Assembly: GCA_029582165.1 (NCBI GenBank)
Contig: CM055886.1
Location: 21,514,669-21,578,668, forward strand
Source: Portulaca oleracea
Lineage: Eukaryota > Streptophyta > Magnoliopsida > Caryophyllales > Portulacaceae
Direction: 5' to 3'
DNA: 64,000 bases
Positions 54,490 through 64,000 of the stretch are shown piece by piece. Within the stretch, counting starts at the first letter, position 1. Every line of letters begins with the position of its first letter. The translations under genes and the position numbers were made by a program. The notes beneath the pieces were generated by a model. It was not told where the DNA came from, did no database searches, and saw nothing but the letters and a program-made list of their open reading frames with translations.

Positions 54490-55436
54490 GATGGCTTCAA
54501 TCATGAAGTGCGATATTCCAAAATTTGATGGAACGAGGAGTTTTACTATGTGGAGGCTCGGATGAAGGCGATCTGATTCAAAGACGGGTTATGGGATGTG
54601 ATTGAGTATCCCGAAACGAAGACTGATGCGACAATGAGCGATGATGAATTCAAAAAACTCCAGAAGGATATCAAGGGGAATCTGACTCCAAGAGAGTGGA
54701 AGAAGCTTGAAGATAAGACTCTGGCAGGGATTCAGCTGTGCTTGGCGGAGCACATTCAGGGAGAGGTGATGCATATCGAGAAACCTCGGGAGCTCTGGAC
54801 CAAACTGGAAGAGTTGTACATGTCTAAGAGTCGTGCAAACAAGTACCGAATGAAGGAGAAATTCTACAGGCTGAATATGCCCCAAGGTACTTCTATTCAG
54901 GCACATCTTAGTGAATTTGATTCTATTATTACTGAATTAGAATCAATGGATATAAAGCACACTGATGAGGATAAGGCTTTTCATTTAATTCTGTCCCTAC
55001 CTGTATCACATAAACAATTTAAGGAAATCATGTTGTATGGGAATCGTGGTGACCTTAACCTTAGTGAAGTAAAGGCTAGTTTACTGTCTAAGGAGAAACT
55101 TGATACCGATGGTGATGACCAGGGTGGTGATGCTATGGTTGTAAGGGGTAGAAATATTGAACATAAGGGAAACGGGTCTAGAGGGAGGTCTAAACACCGT
55201 TCAAAGTCTAGGAATCCTCACAAGAATAAGAAGTGTAACTACTGTAGTAAGATGGGGAATATAGAGAGAGACTGTTGGGCAAAACAGAGAGACCAGAATC
55301 AGGAGAGTAAGGATAATCACACCAAACCTGGTACCTTAAACTGCGTAGAGTCCGAGTCAGATGGTGATGGGTTTGTAGTTACGGATGATGCCTTGGCTAC
55401 CACATCGAGTAGGATAGCTAGAGATGAGTGGGTTCT
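54490..55436 (+). pseudogene. Copia gag with CCHC zinc knuckle
   Basis: ATG at 54490 (MASIMKCDIPKFDGTRSFTM) is followed by a frameshift near 54560. The main frame then has QLCLAEHIQGEVMHIEKPRE, WTKLEELYMSKSRANKYRMK, LSEFDSIITELESMDIKHTD and an arginine-rich stretch before the knuckle CNYCSKMGNIERDC (His replaced by Asn). It would package element RNA. Confidence 0.85.
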
Positions 55437-57030
55437 TGACACGGGCTGCACCTATCATATGTGTCCTCATAAAGACTGGTTCGAGTCTTATTAGAGTGTT
55501 GACACCGGGGTCGTAGACATGGGTAACGACACAGCCTGCAAGGTTGCAGGAATCGGTAGCATCAAAATCAAGACTCATGATGGCATCGTTAGAACTCTCA
55601 AGGAGGTTCGTCATATCCCTAACATGACTCGAAATTTAATTTCTTTGGGTACTCTTGAAGTTAATGGCTGTAGGTACAAAGGAGAAGATGGTGTTTTGAA
55701 AGTGTGCAGGGGTTCCATGGTTCTTATGAAGGGAATCAGGAAGGGCAGTCTATACATCCTGCAGGGGTCTACAATGACAGGATCTGCAGCGACAATCCTA
55801 AATCTTGATGAGTCCGACAGCACAAAACTGTGGCACATGAGACTAGGCCACATGGGCGAGAAGAGAATGTCAATGTTGAGCAAGAAGGGATACCTTGAAG
55901 GCGCAAAGATTGGCAAGTTGGAGTTTTGCGATCACTGTGTCTACGGGAAACAGAAGAGGGTTAGCTTTTCAAGGGCTAAACATACAACAGCAGGGATCCT
56001 TGATTATATTCATTCAGATTTGTGGGGTCCTACTAGAGTGTCATCACTGGGTGGCAAGCGCTACATGTTGACATTCGTGGATGACTTCTCGAGGAAGACT
56101 TGGGTTTATTTCCTGCGGCACAAGAATGAGACATTCTCATATTTCAAGAAGTTCAAAGCAATGGTGGAGAGCCAGACAGGCAGGAAAATCAAGAAACTCA
56201 GGACTGACAATGGGTTGGAGTTTGTTGATTAATTTCTTGGTCTGCAAGGAGCGTGGGATTGCGAGGCATCGAACCTTGGTGGGTAAGCCTCGAAAAGCGG
56301 TAGCCGAGAATCAACAGGACACTCCTGGAGAAAGCCCGCTACATGCTCTCGAATGCAGGGCTTTGGAAGAACAAATCGTTATGGGCAGAGGTGATATCTA
56401 CTGCCTGCTACCTGCTGAACAGATCACCTCATGCCTCTATCGAATACCAGATTCCAGAGGAAGCATGGGCAGTAATCGATTAATTATTCTAATTTGAGAA
56501 TTTTTGGATGTCTGTATATGTCCATGTGAATGATGGGAAGTCGTCTCCCAGTATTAAATGCATGTTTCTAGGTTACGGGTCTGAGTCTAAGGGATATAGA
56601 ATGTGGTGTCCTGATTTGATGAAAGTTATTCAGTATAGAGGTGTAACCTTTAATGAAACTACTATGTTATCTGGAATGGAATCTACCGGTACTTCTGATG
56701 ATGCAGGAAATCAGGAGAAGGATGTAGGAAGAATGGTGTTCGAGGTGGAGCAGGCTCAAGGTGGAGCTGCTGGAACCTGCAATCAGAAGCAAACTACTGA
56801 TGCTCTTGAACCAACTCAGGTTGATGAGCCTGAGATTGAGACGAATGTTCCTCAGGTGGAGGAACAACCATGCATTGCTAGAGATCGTCCCAGGAGGGAG
56901 ATCAGGAGACCAGCGCGATATACTGAAGAAGATGATGATATGATTGCTTATGCGCTGAGTGTTGCAGAGGAGACTTCTGAAGGTGCTGAACCTTCTACCT
57001 ATCAGGAGGCCATCTCTTGTCCCAATGCCT
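55430..57030 (+). pseudogene. Copia protease and integrase
   Basis: Protease WVLDTGCTYHMCPHKDWFES with DTG, then a TAG at 55492. Integrase resumes at 55519: HHCC domain (LWHMRLGHMGEKRMSMLSKK, FCDHCVYGKQKR), core (YIHSDLWGPTRV, YMLTFVDDFSRKTWVYFLRH, KLRTDNGLEFVD), a stop at 56230 and several frame changes through the region with CKERGIARHRT. The C-terminal part (SVYVHVNDGKSSPSIKCMFL, GYGSESKGYRMWCPDLMKVI) runs to 57038. Confidence 0.87.
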
Positions 57031-57047
57031 CAAATTAAATAGGAGTT

Positions 57048-58540
57048 ATGCAAGAGGGGATGGAGAGTCTGCAGAAAAATCATACATGGGGGCTATGTGA
57101 GTTGCCTAAAGGGCGACGAGCTCTTACTGCGAAGTGGGTGTACAAGAGAAAGGAAGGTATCCCTGGTGTAGAAAGTGCAAGGTGGAAGGCCAGATTAGTG
57201 GTAAGGGGTTGCAACCAGAAAGAAGGAATCGACTACAACGAAGTATTCTCGCCAGTCGTGAGGCATACGTCGATCCGCACCTTGCTTGCCTTTGTTGCTC
57301 TATTTGATTTGGAGTTGGAGCAACTTGATGTCAAGACAGCTTTCCTCCATGGCGAGTTGGAGGAGGAAATATATATGAGGCAGCCAGAGGGTTTCATCGT
57401 TCCTAGTAAGCAGGAACAGGTATGCAGATTGAGAAAGTCCTTGTATGGACTTAAATAGGCACCCAGGCAGTGGTATAAAAGGTTTGATACCTTTATGATA
57501 GGGCAAGGGTACACAAGAAGTCACTATGATAATTGTGTGTACTACAGGCAATTTGAAGAAAGGTCTTTCATTTATTTATTATTGTATGTGGATGACATGT
57601 TGATTGCCTCCAGGGACATGTCACTAATAAAGAAGCTGAAATCTCAACTCAACCAGGAATTTGAGATGAAAGACCTCGGAGCGGCGAAGAAGATTTTGGG
57701 TATGGAGATCCAAAGGGATAGAAAGGCAGGGAAGCTGTTCCTATCTCAGAAGAAATATCTGGAGAAGGTGTTGGACAAATTCAACATGAGAAACTGTAAA
57801 GCAGTTTCAACTCCTTTAGTTGCACACTTCAAGTTGTCTCGTGAGAACTGTCCTAAATCTGATTTGGAGGTAAGGAGGATGTCTAATATTCCCTATGCTA
57901 GTGCAGTTGGTAGTTTGATGTATGCTATGGTGTGTACTAGACCTGACCTATCCCATGCAGTTAGTGTGGTGAGTAGATATATGCAGAATCCAGGGAAGGA
58001 GCATTGGGAAGGAGTGAAGTGGATCCTTCGCTATGTGAAGGGTACTTTGGAGAAGGGCATCCTGTATGATAGAGGTAGTGCTGCAACGTCCGATGTTGCA
58101 GGTTATGTTGATGCTGATTATGGTGGAGATCTGGATAGGAGACGCTCAATTTCAGGGTATGTGTTCGTCATGTGTGGAGGATCAATATCTTGGAAAGCTT
58201 CACTTCTATCTATAGCAGCCCTTATATTGCTGCGACGGAAGGAGTGGAGGAGGCCATCTGGTTGAGGGGATTGGTCATGGAGCTTGGAGTACCACAGGGC
58301 GAGACTGTGGTTTATTCAGACAGTCAGAGTGCTATACATCTAACAAAGAATGACACTTATCATTCGAAGACCAAGCATATAAGCGTCAGGTATCACTTCA
58401 TCAGAATCTGATTCTTTGCAGGAGAGATCGTGGTGAAGAAGGTTCATACTTCTGATAATCCTGCAGACATGTTAACCAAGCCTCTATCTATAGCTAGGTT
58501 CGAACATTGTTTGGACTTAGTTGGTGTTCTAAGCATGTGA
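57048..58540 (+). pseudogene. Copia reverse transcriptase and RNase H
   Basis: RT: MQEGMESLQKNHTWGLCELP, KARLVVRGCNQKEGIDYNEV, LEQLDVKTAFLHGELEEEIY and CRLRKSLYGLK; then a TAG at 57456 in place of a Gln codon, then APRQWYKRFDTF. LLYVDDMLIASRD carries the YVDD catalytic pair at about 57585. RNase H: GYVDADYGGDLDRRRSISGY (58110), a frameshift near 58210, IWLRGLVMELGVPQGETVVY with YSDSQSAIHL, and KHISVRYHFIRI. The polymerase is largely well preserved. Confidence 0.9.
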
Positions 58541-58641
58541 GAGCCCTGCGGGGCCACGCCCTGCGGAGGGGCGTGTTGATGGCGACAGTCAAGTTGTTTA
58601 TCTGGACCGATGATTCGTTGATTTTAGTCCAAGGTGGAGTT

Positions 58642-59208
58642 TGTTAGGAAAGTGTCCTAAAATCACCAAATCTCTTGATCTCACAATTATTTGTTTCCTA
58701 ATTGTATTAGGATATTATTTAGGTTTCCTTATTGTGTTGGGTTTCCTAATTGTATTATATTCTAAATCTATTTGGAGTGGGAGTCAAGTTAGGTTATAGT
58801 GAGTTCACCCTATAAATAGGGTGCATGTTTCTCCACCAAAAACACATCGGTAAACACAGAGAGCTAGAGAGAGAGAAAATATTGAGAGAGAAAGGGGTCT
58901 CACCAATATTTTCCCCAGTGTATCCTGAGAGATTGTGAGTTGAGTGTTGAGAGATTGTTATTGTAATCTCCTTTGTGGATCGTATCACACCCTGTGATAG
59001 TGATCAGGTTGTACTCCTCCTTTCTCATAGTGGATTATTTTCATGCGTCCGTGGGTTTTTCTCCGAGTTCTTTGGTTTCCCACGTAATTCTGGTGTTTGA
59101 TTTTATCGCTTATTTTTCGTTCATAAATTTTGTCGTAATATCCGTCATCTCGTTTTTTATTCTATTATTCGCTTCCGCTGTTACCTTGCTACTCACTTTT
59201 CTCTAACA
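58642..59208 (+). repeat. 3' LTR of the third Copia element
   Basis: Preceded by the weak polypurine tract AAGGTGGAGT. Near-identical to the 5' LTR. Confidence 0.88.
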
Positions 59209-60150
59209 ATTTTGATATTGATTTGTTTCTTTATCATGAGAAAGCAAGCCTCACTACTTTCTATCATACAAGTGAGCAAAAATCTCGATCAAACCTTGAA
59301 TTCACATGCACTTGGTGTTGCATTATTTGAGCATTGCATTTCATGAGAAGAATATGATTTAAGTGAAGGTAAGTTTAATAATAATAATAAATAATAATAA
59401 TAATAATAATTATTATTATTATTATTATCTTTTTTTTTTTATGTTTTACATGATGTCTTTTTATCCTACAACTAATAATATGTATTGCGGCTTTTATAAT
59501 ACTTTTTTTAAATAATGGGTGAGTAATTTATTCAATGTCTATATATATATAATTATATTATGTTATTGTTCTAGTTTGAACAAGGATACATTGTTGTATA
59601 AGAGAAAATTATGAGCCATTGAATTATTTAGAATACTATTAATATTTTATTAATGTGCTAAAGTGGTATATCTTGAGTTTGTCTTCAAAAATATCCTTAT
59701 CTAAGCCACTAACTTATTTTAATCAAAATGTGTGAAAGATTTAAAATTTATAATGAAATAAGATGAGATAAAGGGAATTTGAGAAAATAAAGGGGGATGA
59801 CATACTATATATTGCTTAATTATAACTAAATGACATAATCATTTTTGTAAAATATTAGGAATAAAGTATTACGAAATATTTATTTAGAAAAAAAATTAAA
59901 GCAATAATTCTAATTCAATTATAACTTAGCGAGATATACAAAGGTTTTCACTTTTCAAAAAAAAAAAAATGTATAAAAGTAACTTTCTTTTTTTTTCCAT
60001 CATTACTTTCTTTTTTATATTTACTTTAGGTATTATTGCTCATCTTTTTAATGATTATTAGTTATATAGTTATTCATTCTAATATTATCATTCCTATTAT
60101 TTAAGATATAGATTAAATAATATTTTCAATATATATGTGATTTATCTTTG
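59209..60150. other. AT-rich DNA with TAA/TTA microsatellite
   Basis: No gene was seen. A TAA run turning into a TTA run at about 59369-59430 forms a long perfect palindrome. Part of this stretch is probably the body of the Helitron that ends at 60180. Confidence 0.6.
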
Positions 60151-60180
60151 TCCCGTGCAACGCATGGGTGCAAGGACTAG
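60151..60180 (+). mobile_element. Helitron 3' terminus
   Basis: Hairpin CCCGTGC-AA-CGCATGGG (one G-T pair), eight bases, then CTAG followed by T at 60181, the rolling-circle Helitron 3' signature. The body extends left; the 5' TC end was not located. Confidence 0.65.
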
Positions 60181-61435
60181 TATAAAGTAACATCAGCTCC
60201 TTAAGTTACCAATAATGTTGAATTACATATGATGGAGTAAAAACTCGTCACCACACCACCTCTTGCAAATGGTAGCTCCTCATTGGTCCAACATACTTAC
60301 GACAGTTTCCCATTGATCCAACAAAATTATTTTGTTAAGTTACTCTTCACCTCATGCTTGAATTGAACGTCTAATATTACTTCCTTAAGCATGTATATCA
60401 TCCCATATGTCATATTTAATCAAGGGAATTCAAAACTCAAGGGAAAAGGACCAAAATATCCCTCAACAAACTCAAAATACCAAGTTGGTTAGAATTGGAA
60501 CTCACTGAACATACCCAGACTGTCTGCTTTATAAAAAAAATGTAAATTAAGGACAGTCACGCGAACTATTCAATTAGACTTATAGAACTCAATTAGTGAT
60601 CCAATGGCTTTGGAGTCAAGTCATTTGGAGGTCGGATGATCCCGCACTGAACAAAAGAAATTGACATATCCTAACTTGATCACCTGTTAAAATGGCAGTC
60701 TGGAAAATGCTTGCTGAAAGTAATCCACACAAGCATTAATCCTCAAACTTGGATGAAAAGTATGATAAATTTTTTTTGGGAAGGAAAAATATGATAAATT
60801 ATGAGGAACATGACTCTACAAATCATGCAAAATGGACTTGAAATGAGGCCTGTGAATTTTCTCCAAAATTGCATTGCTCCAGTTTTGCTTCCTTTCAACA
60901 CAACTGAATGTCAGGTGGTTTTTAATGGATCAAATGGACTCTAAATTAAGTTCCACTTAATTTGTTGGATAGCTGACATCTTAACCATTCTTAGGAGTGT
61001 TTACGGACATCATTTAATGCTTGGTGAAGGAAATATGCATACCAGAATTTGGAAAATACTCTGGTTGTCTGGGTTGTTGCTCTGGTTCTGTTTTTTGCTG
61101 AATTTCTACCATTTTCTTGTATTCTTTGCATTGCTTCAAGGTTGTATGAAGGCACAATGGAAGAATAGTCATATTTCCATCACCTTATCACACATGAGTA
61201 TCTAACAAACCACATCAACATATGCTCCCCCTTGATTCGAAGCCTCTTTTTTCTTGCCAAAGTTTCAAGTCATCATCAAGAGGCCACCATAGTTGCACCT
61301 TACTCCATAGAGTCTGCATCATACACCACTGAAGTCTCATTCCACTATTATGTTTGAGGAGTCCAACCTTGTGTGTCACGTGTTCCCTGCTCCTGTCCAT
61401 GGTTGTTTGAGATAGTTTTGGGGTAAGCGTAAGGT
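60181..61435. other. Unassigned intergenic DNA
   Basis: Slightly less AT-rich than the flanks. No reading frame longer than about 60 codons and no recognisable repeat end. I assign nothing. Confidence 0.5.
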
Positions 61436-62546
61436 TGTCGTATCCACATGAATGGTGTGTGGGTAAACAAGTTATTGGTTAGGTAAGGTTTTCAAGTGCA
61501 AAGCGGTAAACAAAGTAATAACGATGAGTTTAACGTAACTACGAATTGAAAACATAATTTAACTTGGAAAACTGCAGATGTTAAAACTTAACGAAACTAA
61601 CAGGAAACTAAACTAATACTCTAAGGATTACTACGATTGAACAATTGAAGGAACTTGAATTGAAACGAGTATGCATGTTGTCATCTCTTCACTCTACCTC
61701 CCCAAGGATTAGAATCGTGAATTTCTTCGGAATAAACAAGAAAAGTGTGATTCGGATTACGAAGACTGCCCGAATCTTCACCTTACAGGAAAACTCAAGG
61801 AACCTTGATCCTTCTCTTTCATTAAAAATTGGGATTGGGGTCTAATCTAATAAGCAAAGTAATGAACTTTCTAAAAGCTAAGCGACAACACAGATAAGAG
61901 AAAAGAGAAACAAACGATTGCAAATTCAAACTTTAACTTTCATTAATAATCAAAGTACTTAATAATCAAGGGAAAAACTCAAGGAGACAAGAGAGAATTC
62001 TTAAAATATTAAACCCTAATGACAGAGTAAAACTTAAGTTAAGTACTTGTTATGTTTATTTACAAGTATTTATAAACCTAGTTGCTAAGCCCAAAACGTA
62101 ACTTTTAACACATTTGAGCAACAGTTTAAAATGGAGTTGGTACGAGTGCGACAACCTAGCTATTTGGCACGGGCATGCCAAACTTGGTCATGGCCATGCC
62201 ATTTCCCTTCATTTCTCAATCCGGCATAGGCGTGCTTATGGCAGTCACGACCGTGCCATCTCTTGGCAATTCTCTTTTTCGCCGTCTTTGTGACACGTGC
62301 GTGCCAGATTTGGCACCAGTAGTGTCAATGTCTTCTTGGCCTTGGTTTTCACTTTAATGCTTACTGCTTAGTGCCTCATTTTACAATCTAGAGTACACAA
62401 AAATAGGTTAGGATATACAATGCACCTAAACTATATGCCTAGGCTAAATGCCAAAAAGAAAGAAGTACTAACAAAAAGTGTTCAAATGAACAAAGAAACG
62501 GAAAATGACAAAAGGGAAACTACATGTGCTCAAACTCTTTCAACTC
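61436..62546 (-). repeat. Gypsy-type LTR, minus strand
   Basis: On the minus strand a polypurine-like tract (CGAGGGGGATAGC, inverse at about 62552-62564) is followed by a ~1.1-kb non-coding unit with a TATAAATACTTG box (about 62070) and the end GGATACGACA at 61436. The end and general make-up resemble the solo LTR at 34565-35776. It has a block of palindromic words (GGCACGGGCATGCC, GGCATGGCCATGACC) at about 62165-62315. A target duplication was not established. Confidence 0.5.
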
Positions 62547-62812
62547 AGCTATCCCCCTCGAATGTATCAATAATGCAAGGGGAAATGGAAACGAACATGG
62601 TGAACTCACAATTACGAGGCGTCACTGGGCCCCGGGGTTTGCCAACCCGGAGGAGCAGGTGGTGGAATCCAACCAGAGGGAGCAGTAGGGCCTCTTGATG
62701 AAGGTATTACTATTTTGCTCCATCCAATTGAGCCTCACATTTTGATCCATGTGGACCTTCTCCATATACGCATAAAGCTCATCTACAGAGTGTTGTTTAT
62801 CGAATGTCCAGG
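62547..62812 (-). pseudogene. Interior fragment of the minus-strand Gypsy element
   Basis: On the minus strand the frame reads DKQHSVDELYAYMEKVHMDQ and NVRLNWMEQNSNTFIK, a coiled, charged stretch that could be the end of a retroelement protein. Stops follow. It lies next to the polypurine-like tract, as an interior would, and is cut by the Cassandra element at 62813. Confidence 0.35.
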
Positions 62813-62908
62813 TGTAACACCCCGGGTATATGGTTAAGTGTGGTTTAAAGATATTGAAATGACTACTTAATTATATCACCAGGTACACCTTCTTTTGAGG
62901 TAGCTCAT

Positions 62909-62996
62909 CCATTGGGAACTCCTCAGTTAAGCATCCTTGGCTGGGAGTAGTCCAATGATGGGTGTCTAGGTGACTTCCTGGGAAGTTTTCCCAAGC
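62909..62996 (+). other. 5S rRNA-like block in the 5' LTR
   Basis: TTGGGAACTCCTCAGTTAAG, then GCATCCTTGGCTGGGAGTAG, GATGGGTG and CTTCCTGGGAAGTT, matching the 3' two thirds of plant 5S rRNA. An extra GTCTAG-like insertion interrupts box C (GATGGGTGTCTAGGTGAC), so polymerase III activity is doubtful. Confidence 0.8.
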
Positions 62997-63284
62997 AGCG
63001 TGTGAGTGAGAACGAATAACGCTAGAAAGACTCGTGGTGATTTAATTTGTGGGGCCAATTAGTGATCCTTGAAGTAGTTATCCATATTGCTCGCAGCGCG
63101 GGAGGGGGCGGGGTGTTATAAATATTATTAGCGGGAGGAGGCAAAGATTCTAGAATAGATTGTGGCACGACGAGGACATTGTGGGCTTAACTAGGGTGAA
63201 TGTAACACCCTGGTTGTATGGTTAAGTGTGGCTTAAAGGTATTGCAATGGCTACTTACATCACCAAGGTGCAGGTTCTTTTGAG

Positions 63285-63376
63285 GTAGCTCATCCGTTGG
63301 GAACTCCTCAATTAAGCGGGCTTGTTTGGGAGTAGTCTCAGGATGTGTGACCTCATGAGAAGTTTTCTCAGGCAGT
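63285..63376 (+). other. 5S rRNA-like block in the 3' LTR
   Basis: GGGAACTCCTCAATTAAGCG, GGGAGTAGTC and GGATGTGTGACCTCATGAGA: box C is uninterrupted here but has point changes, and box A has AATTAAGC for AGTTAAGC. Confidence 0.8.
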
Positions 63377-63491
63377 GTGTGAGCGAAGATGAAGCATGCT
63401 GAAAAGACTCGTGGTGATTTGTGGGGCAATTAGTGATCCTTGAAGCAGTTATCGGTAATGTCCATAGTGTGGGAGGGGCCGAGGGGTTACA

Positions 63492-64000
63492 CCCGACGTT
63501 TTCCTCACCCTCATTTACCATCACCATCATCACCTATCCCTCCTCCTCCTTCTCCTCCTCCTCCTCCTCTTCCTTATCATCATCATCATCGTTTGTTTCT
63601 CGCTCACCTGGGTACCTCCCTCGGGTGGCACAAGACCAGTTGCGCGCATCAAAGGTGGAATGGCGTTCTTGGTCTCAATTCCCAAGGAGAGTATATATTG
63701 TTCGCTCCTCCCTCCCCCCTCCCCAAAATGTGCATAGAGGTGGCCCTTTGCTTTTACTATTTTCATGTGTTGCAGATGGTTGAGGTTAAGCTTAACACGA
63801 CGAAAGGAAGGTTATCATCTCCGTATATATGCTCTGAACCCACTCCTTGCATAGATGGCACATATGATGTGCCCCATTCGTGCATTTATCTTCAGTGGAT
63901 TTGTGTAATTGATCGATGTACGATCAATGACTCAATGTTAACCAGCTAACCGTTTAAGGAGTGTCACAACAACATCAACTCATCCCCACATAAATTGTTT
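63492..64000. other. Unassigned end of window with TCC/ATC repeats
   Basis: A TCC-rich and ATC-rich microsatellite covers about 63535-63592. A plus frame runs to 63949 with several cysteines (YICSEPTPCIDGTYDVPHSC), after a possible intron acceptor (TGTTGCAG at 63768). I do not recognise it, and its upstream part reads through the simple repeat, so I do not call a gene. Confidence 0.4.

Larger units (their letters stand above)
53855..59208 (+). mobile_element. Copia retrotransposon without matching TSD
   Basis: LTRs 53855-54428 and 58642-59208 start TGTTAGGAAAGTGTCCTAAA and end CTTTTCTCTAACA. They are nearly identical except for a few substitutions and a short indel near 54260/59041. The primer binding site TGGTATCAGAGCC at 54431 is the initiator-Met type and is partly duplicated at 54470. 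Gag, protease, integrase, RT and RNase H follow in Copia order with a handful of stops and frameshifts. The flanks CCACC and ATTTT do not match. Young LTRs with no duplication suggest recombination between two copies or a deletion. Confidence 0.9.
62813..63491 (+). mobile_element. Cassandra-type TRIM with 5S rRNA-like LTRs
   Basis: Two LTRs of about 300 bp (62813-63120 and 63201-63491), starting TGTAACACCC and ending GGGTGTTATA or GGGGTTACA, flank an 80-bp interior containing GTGGCACGACGAGGACATTG. Both LTRs contain a 5S rRNA-like block with the internal promoter region (AGTTAAGC, GGGAGTAGTC, GGATGNGTGACC, TGGGAAGT). 5S sequence in short LTRs with TGTAACACCC ends defines Cassandra. The primer binding site is lost and no target duplication was found. 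It encodes nothing and would depend on other elements. Confidence 0.85.

Noticed and set aside
61215..61400. Minus-strand 61-codon frame as a small gene
   Set aside because: No recognised motif, no conserved neighbour and a length expected by chance.
62909..63376. Genuine 5S rRNA genes
   Set aside because: Both blocks lack the 5' third of 5S rRNA, are diverged in the promoter boxes and lie inside TRIM LTRs.
63421..63949. Two overlapping plus-strand frames as a gene
   Set aside because: Much of both translations is simple TCC/ATC repeat and part is Cassandra LTR. Only the last ~55 codons look non-repetitive, with no known match.

Overview
This window looks like nuclear DNA of a flowering plant, probably a dicot. 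It is AT-rich, and almost everything in it is a plant transposable element: Copia and Gypsy LTR retrotransposons, L1-type LINEs, hAT, Mutator, Stowaway and Tourist DNA elements, Helitron termini and a Cassandra TRIM. The species cannot be fixed from the sequence. Only three traces of host genes were recognised: an intact intronless copy of COP9 signalosome subunit 2 (CSN2), a decayed 3-hydroxyisobutyryl-CoA hydrolase (CHY1-like) gene with introns, and a short callose-synthase-like fragment.

Layout. 1-7.5 kb: AT-rich DNA with Stowaway MITEs, a Helitron 3' end, a MULE-like element (4024-6025) that holds a hAT element and a Stowaway, a CACTA-like repeat patch and a foldback element. 7.54-12.51 kb: a Mutator-type element with ~300-bp terminal inverted repeats and a 9-bp target duplication. 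It carries a callose-synthase-like scrap, and nested in it is a 3.7-kb retrocopy made of a 5'-truncated LINE tail fused to a complete CSN2 mRNA copy, with its own 10-bp target duplication. 12.5-20.1 kb: a second hAT element and a decayed LINE whose reverse transcriptase is split by a small non-coding LTR element (15983-18188). 20.4-23.7 kb: the CHY1-like pseudogene on the minus strand, with a solo LTR in one intron.

23.76-36.63 kb: a Copia element, split by a 6-kb Gypsy (Athila/Tat-type) element with little coding capacity and by a solo Gypsy LTR. 37.16-38.04 kb: an LTR related to the solo LTR at 21280. 38.07-44.68 kb: a minus-strand Copia element with an intact 5-bp target duplication; its integrase is split by a third hAT element. 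44.7-46.6 kb: two Stowaway-like MITEs. 46.66-51.95 kb: a full-length minus-strand L1-type LINE with a terminal RNase H and a 16-bp target duplication. 53.0-53.85 kb: three Tourist-like MITEs. 53.86-59.21 kb: a third Copia element, which lacks a target duplication. 59.2-64 kb: a Helitron 3' end, a minus-strand Gypsy LTR, a Cassandra element with 5S rRNA-like LTRs, and an unassigned tail.

The genes do not act as one pathway. The window is a stratified record of nested insertions, which can be ordered because most target duplications are still readable. The most unusual object is the LINE-CSN2 chimera inside the Mutator-type element: a full-length, open, spliced copy of a developmental regulator sitting inside a structure that looks mobilisable.
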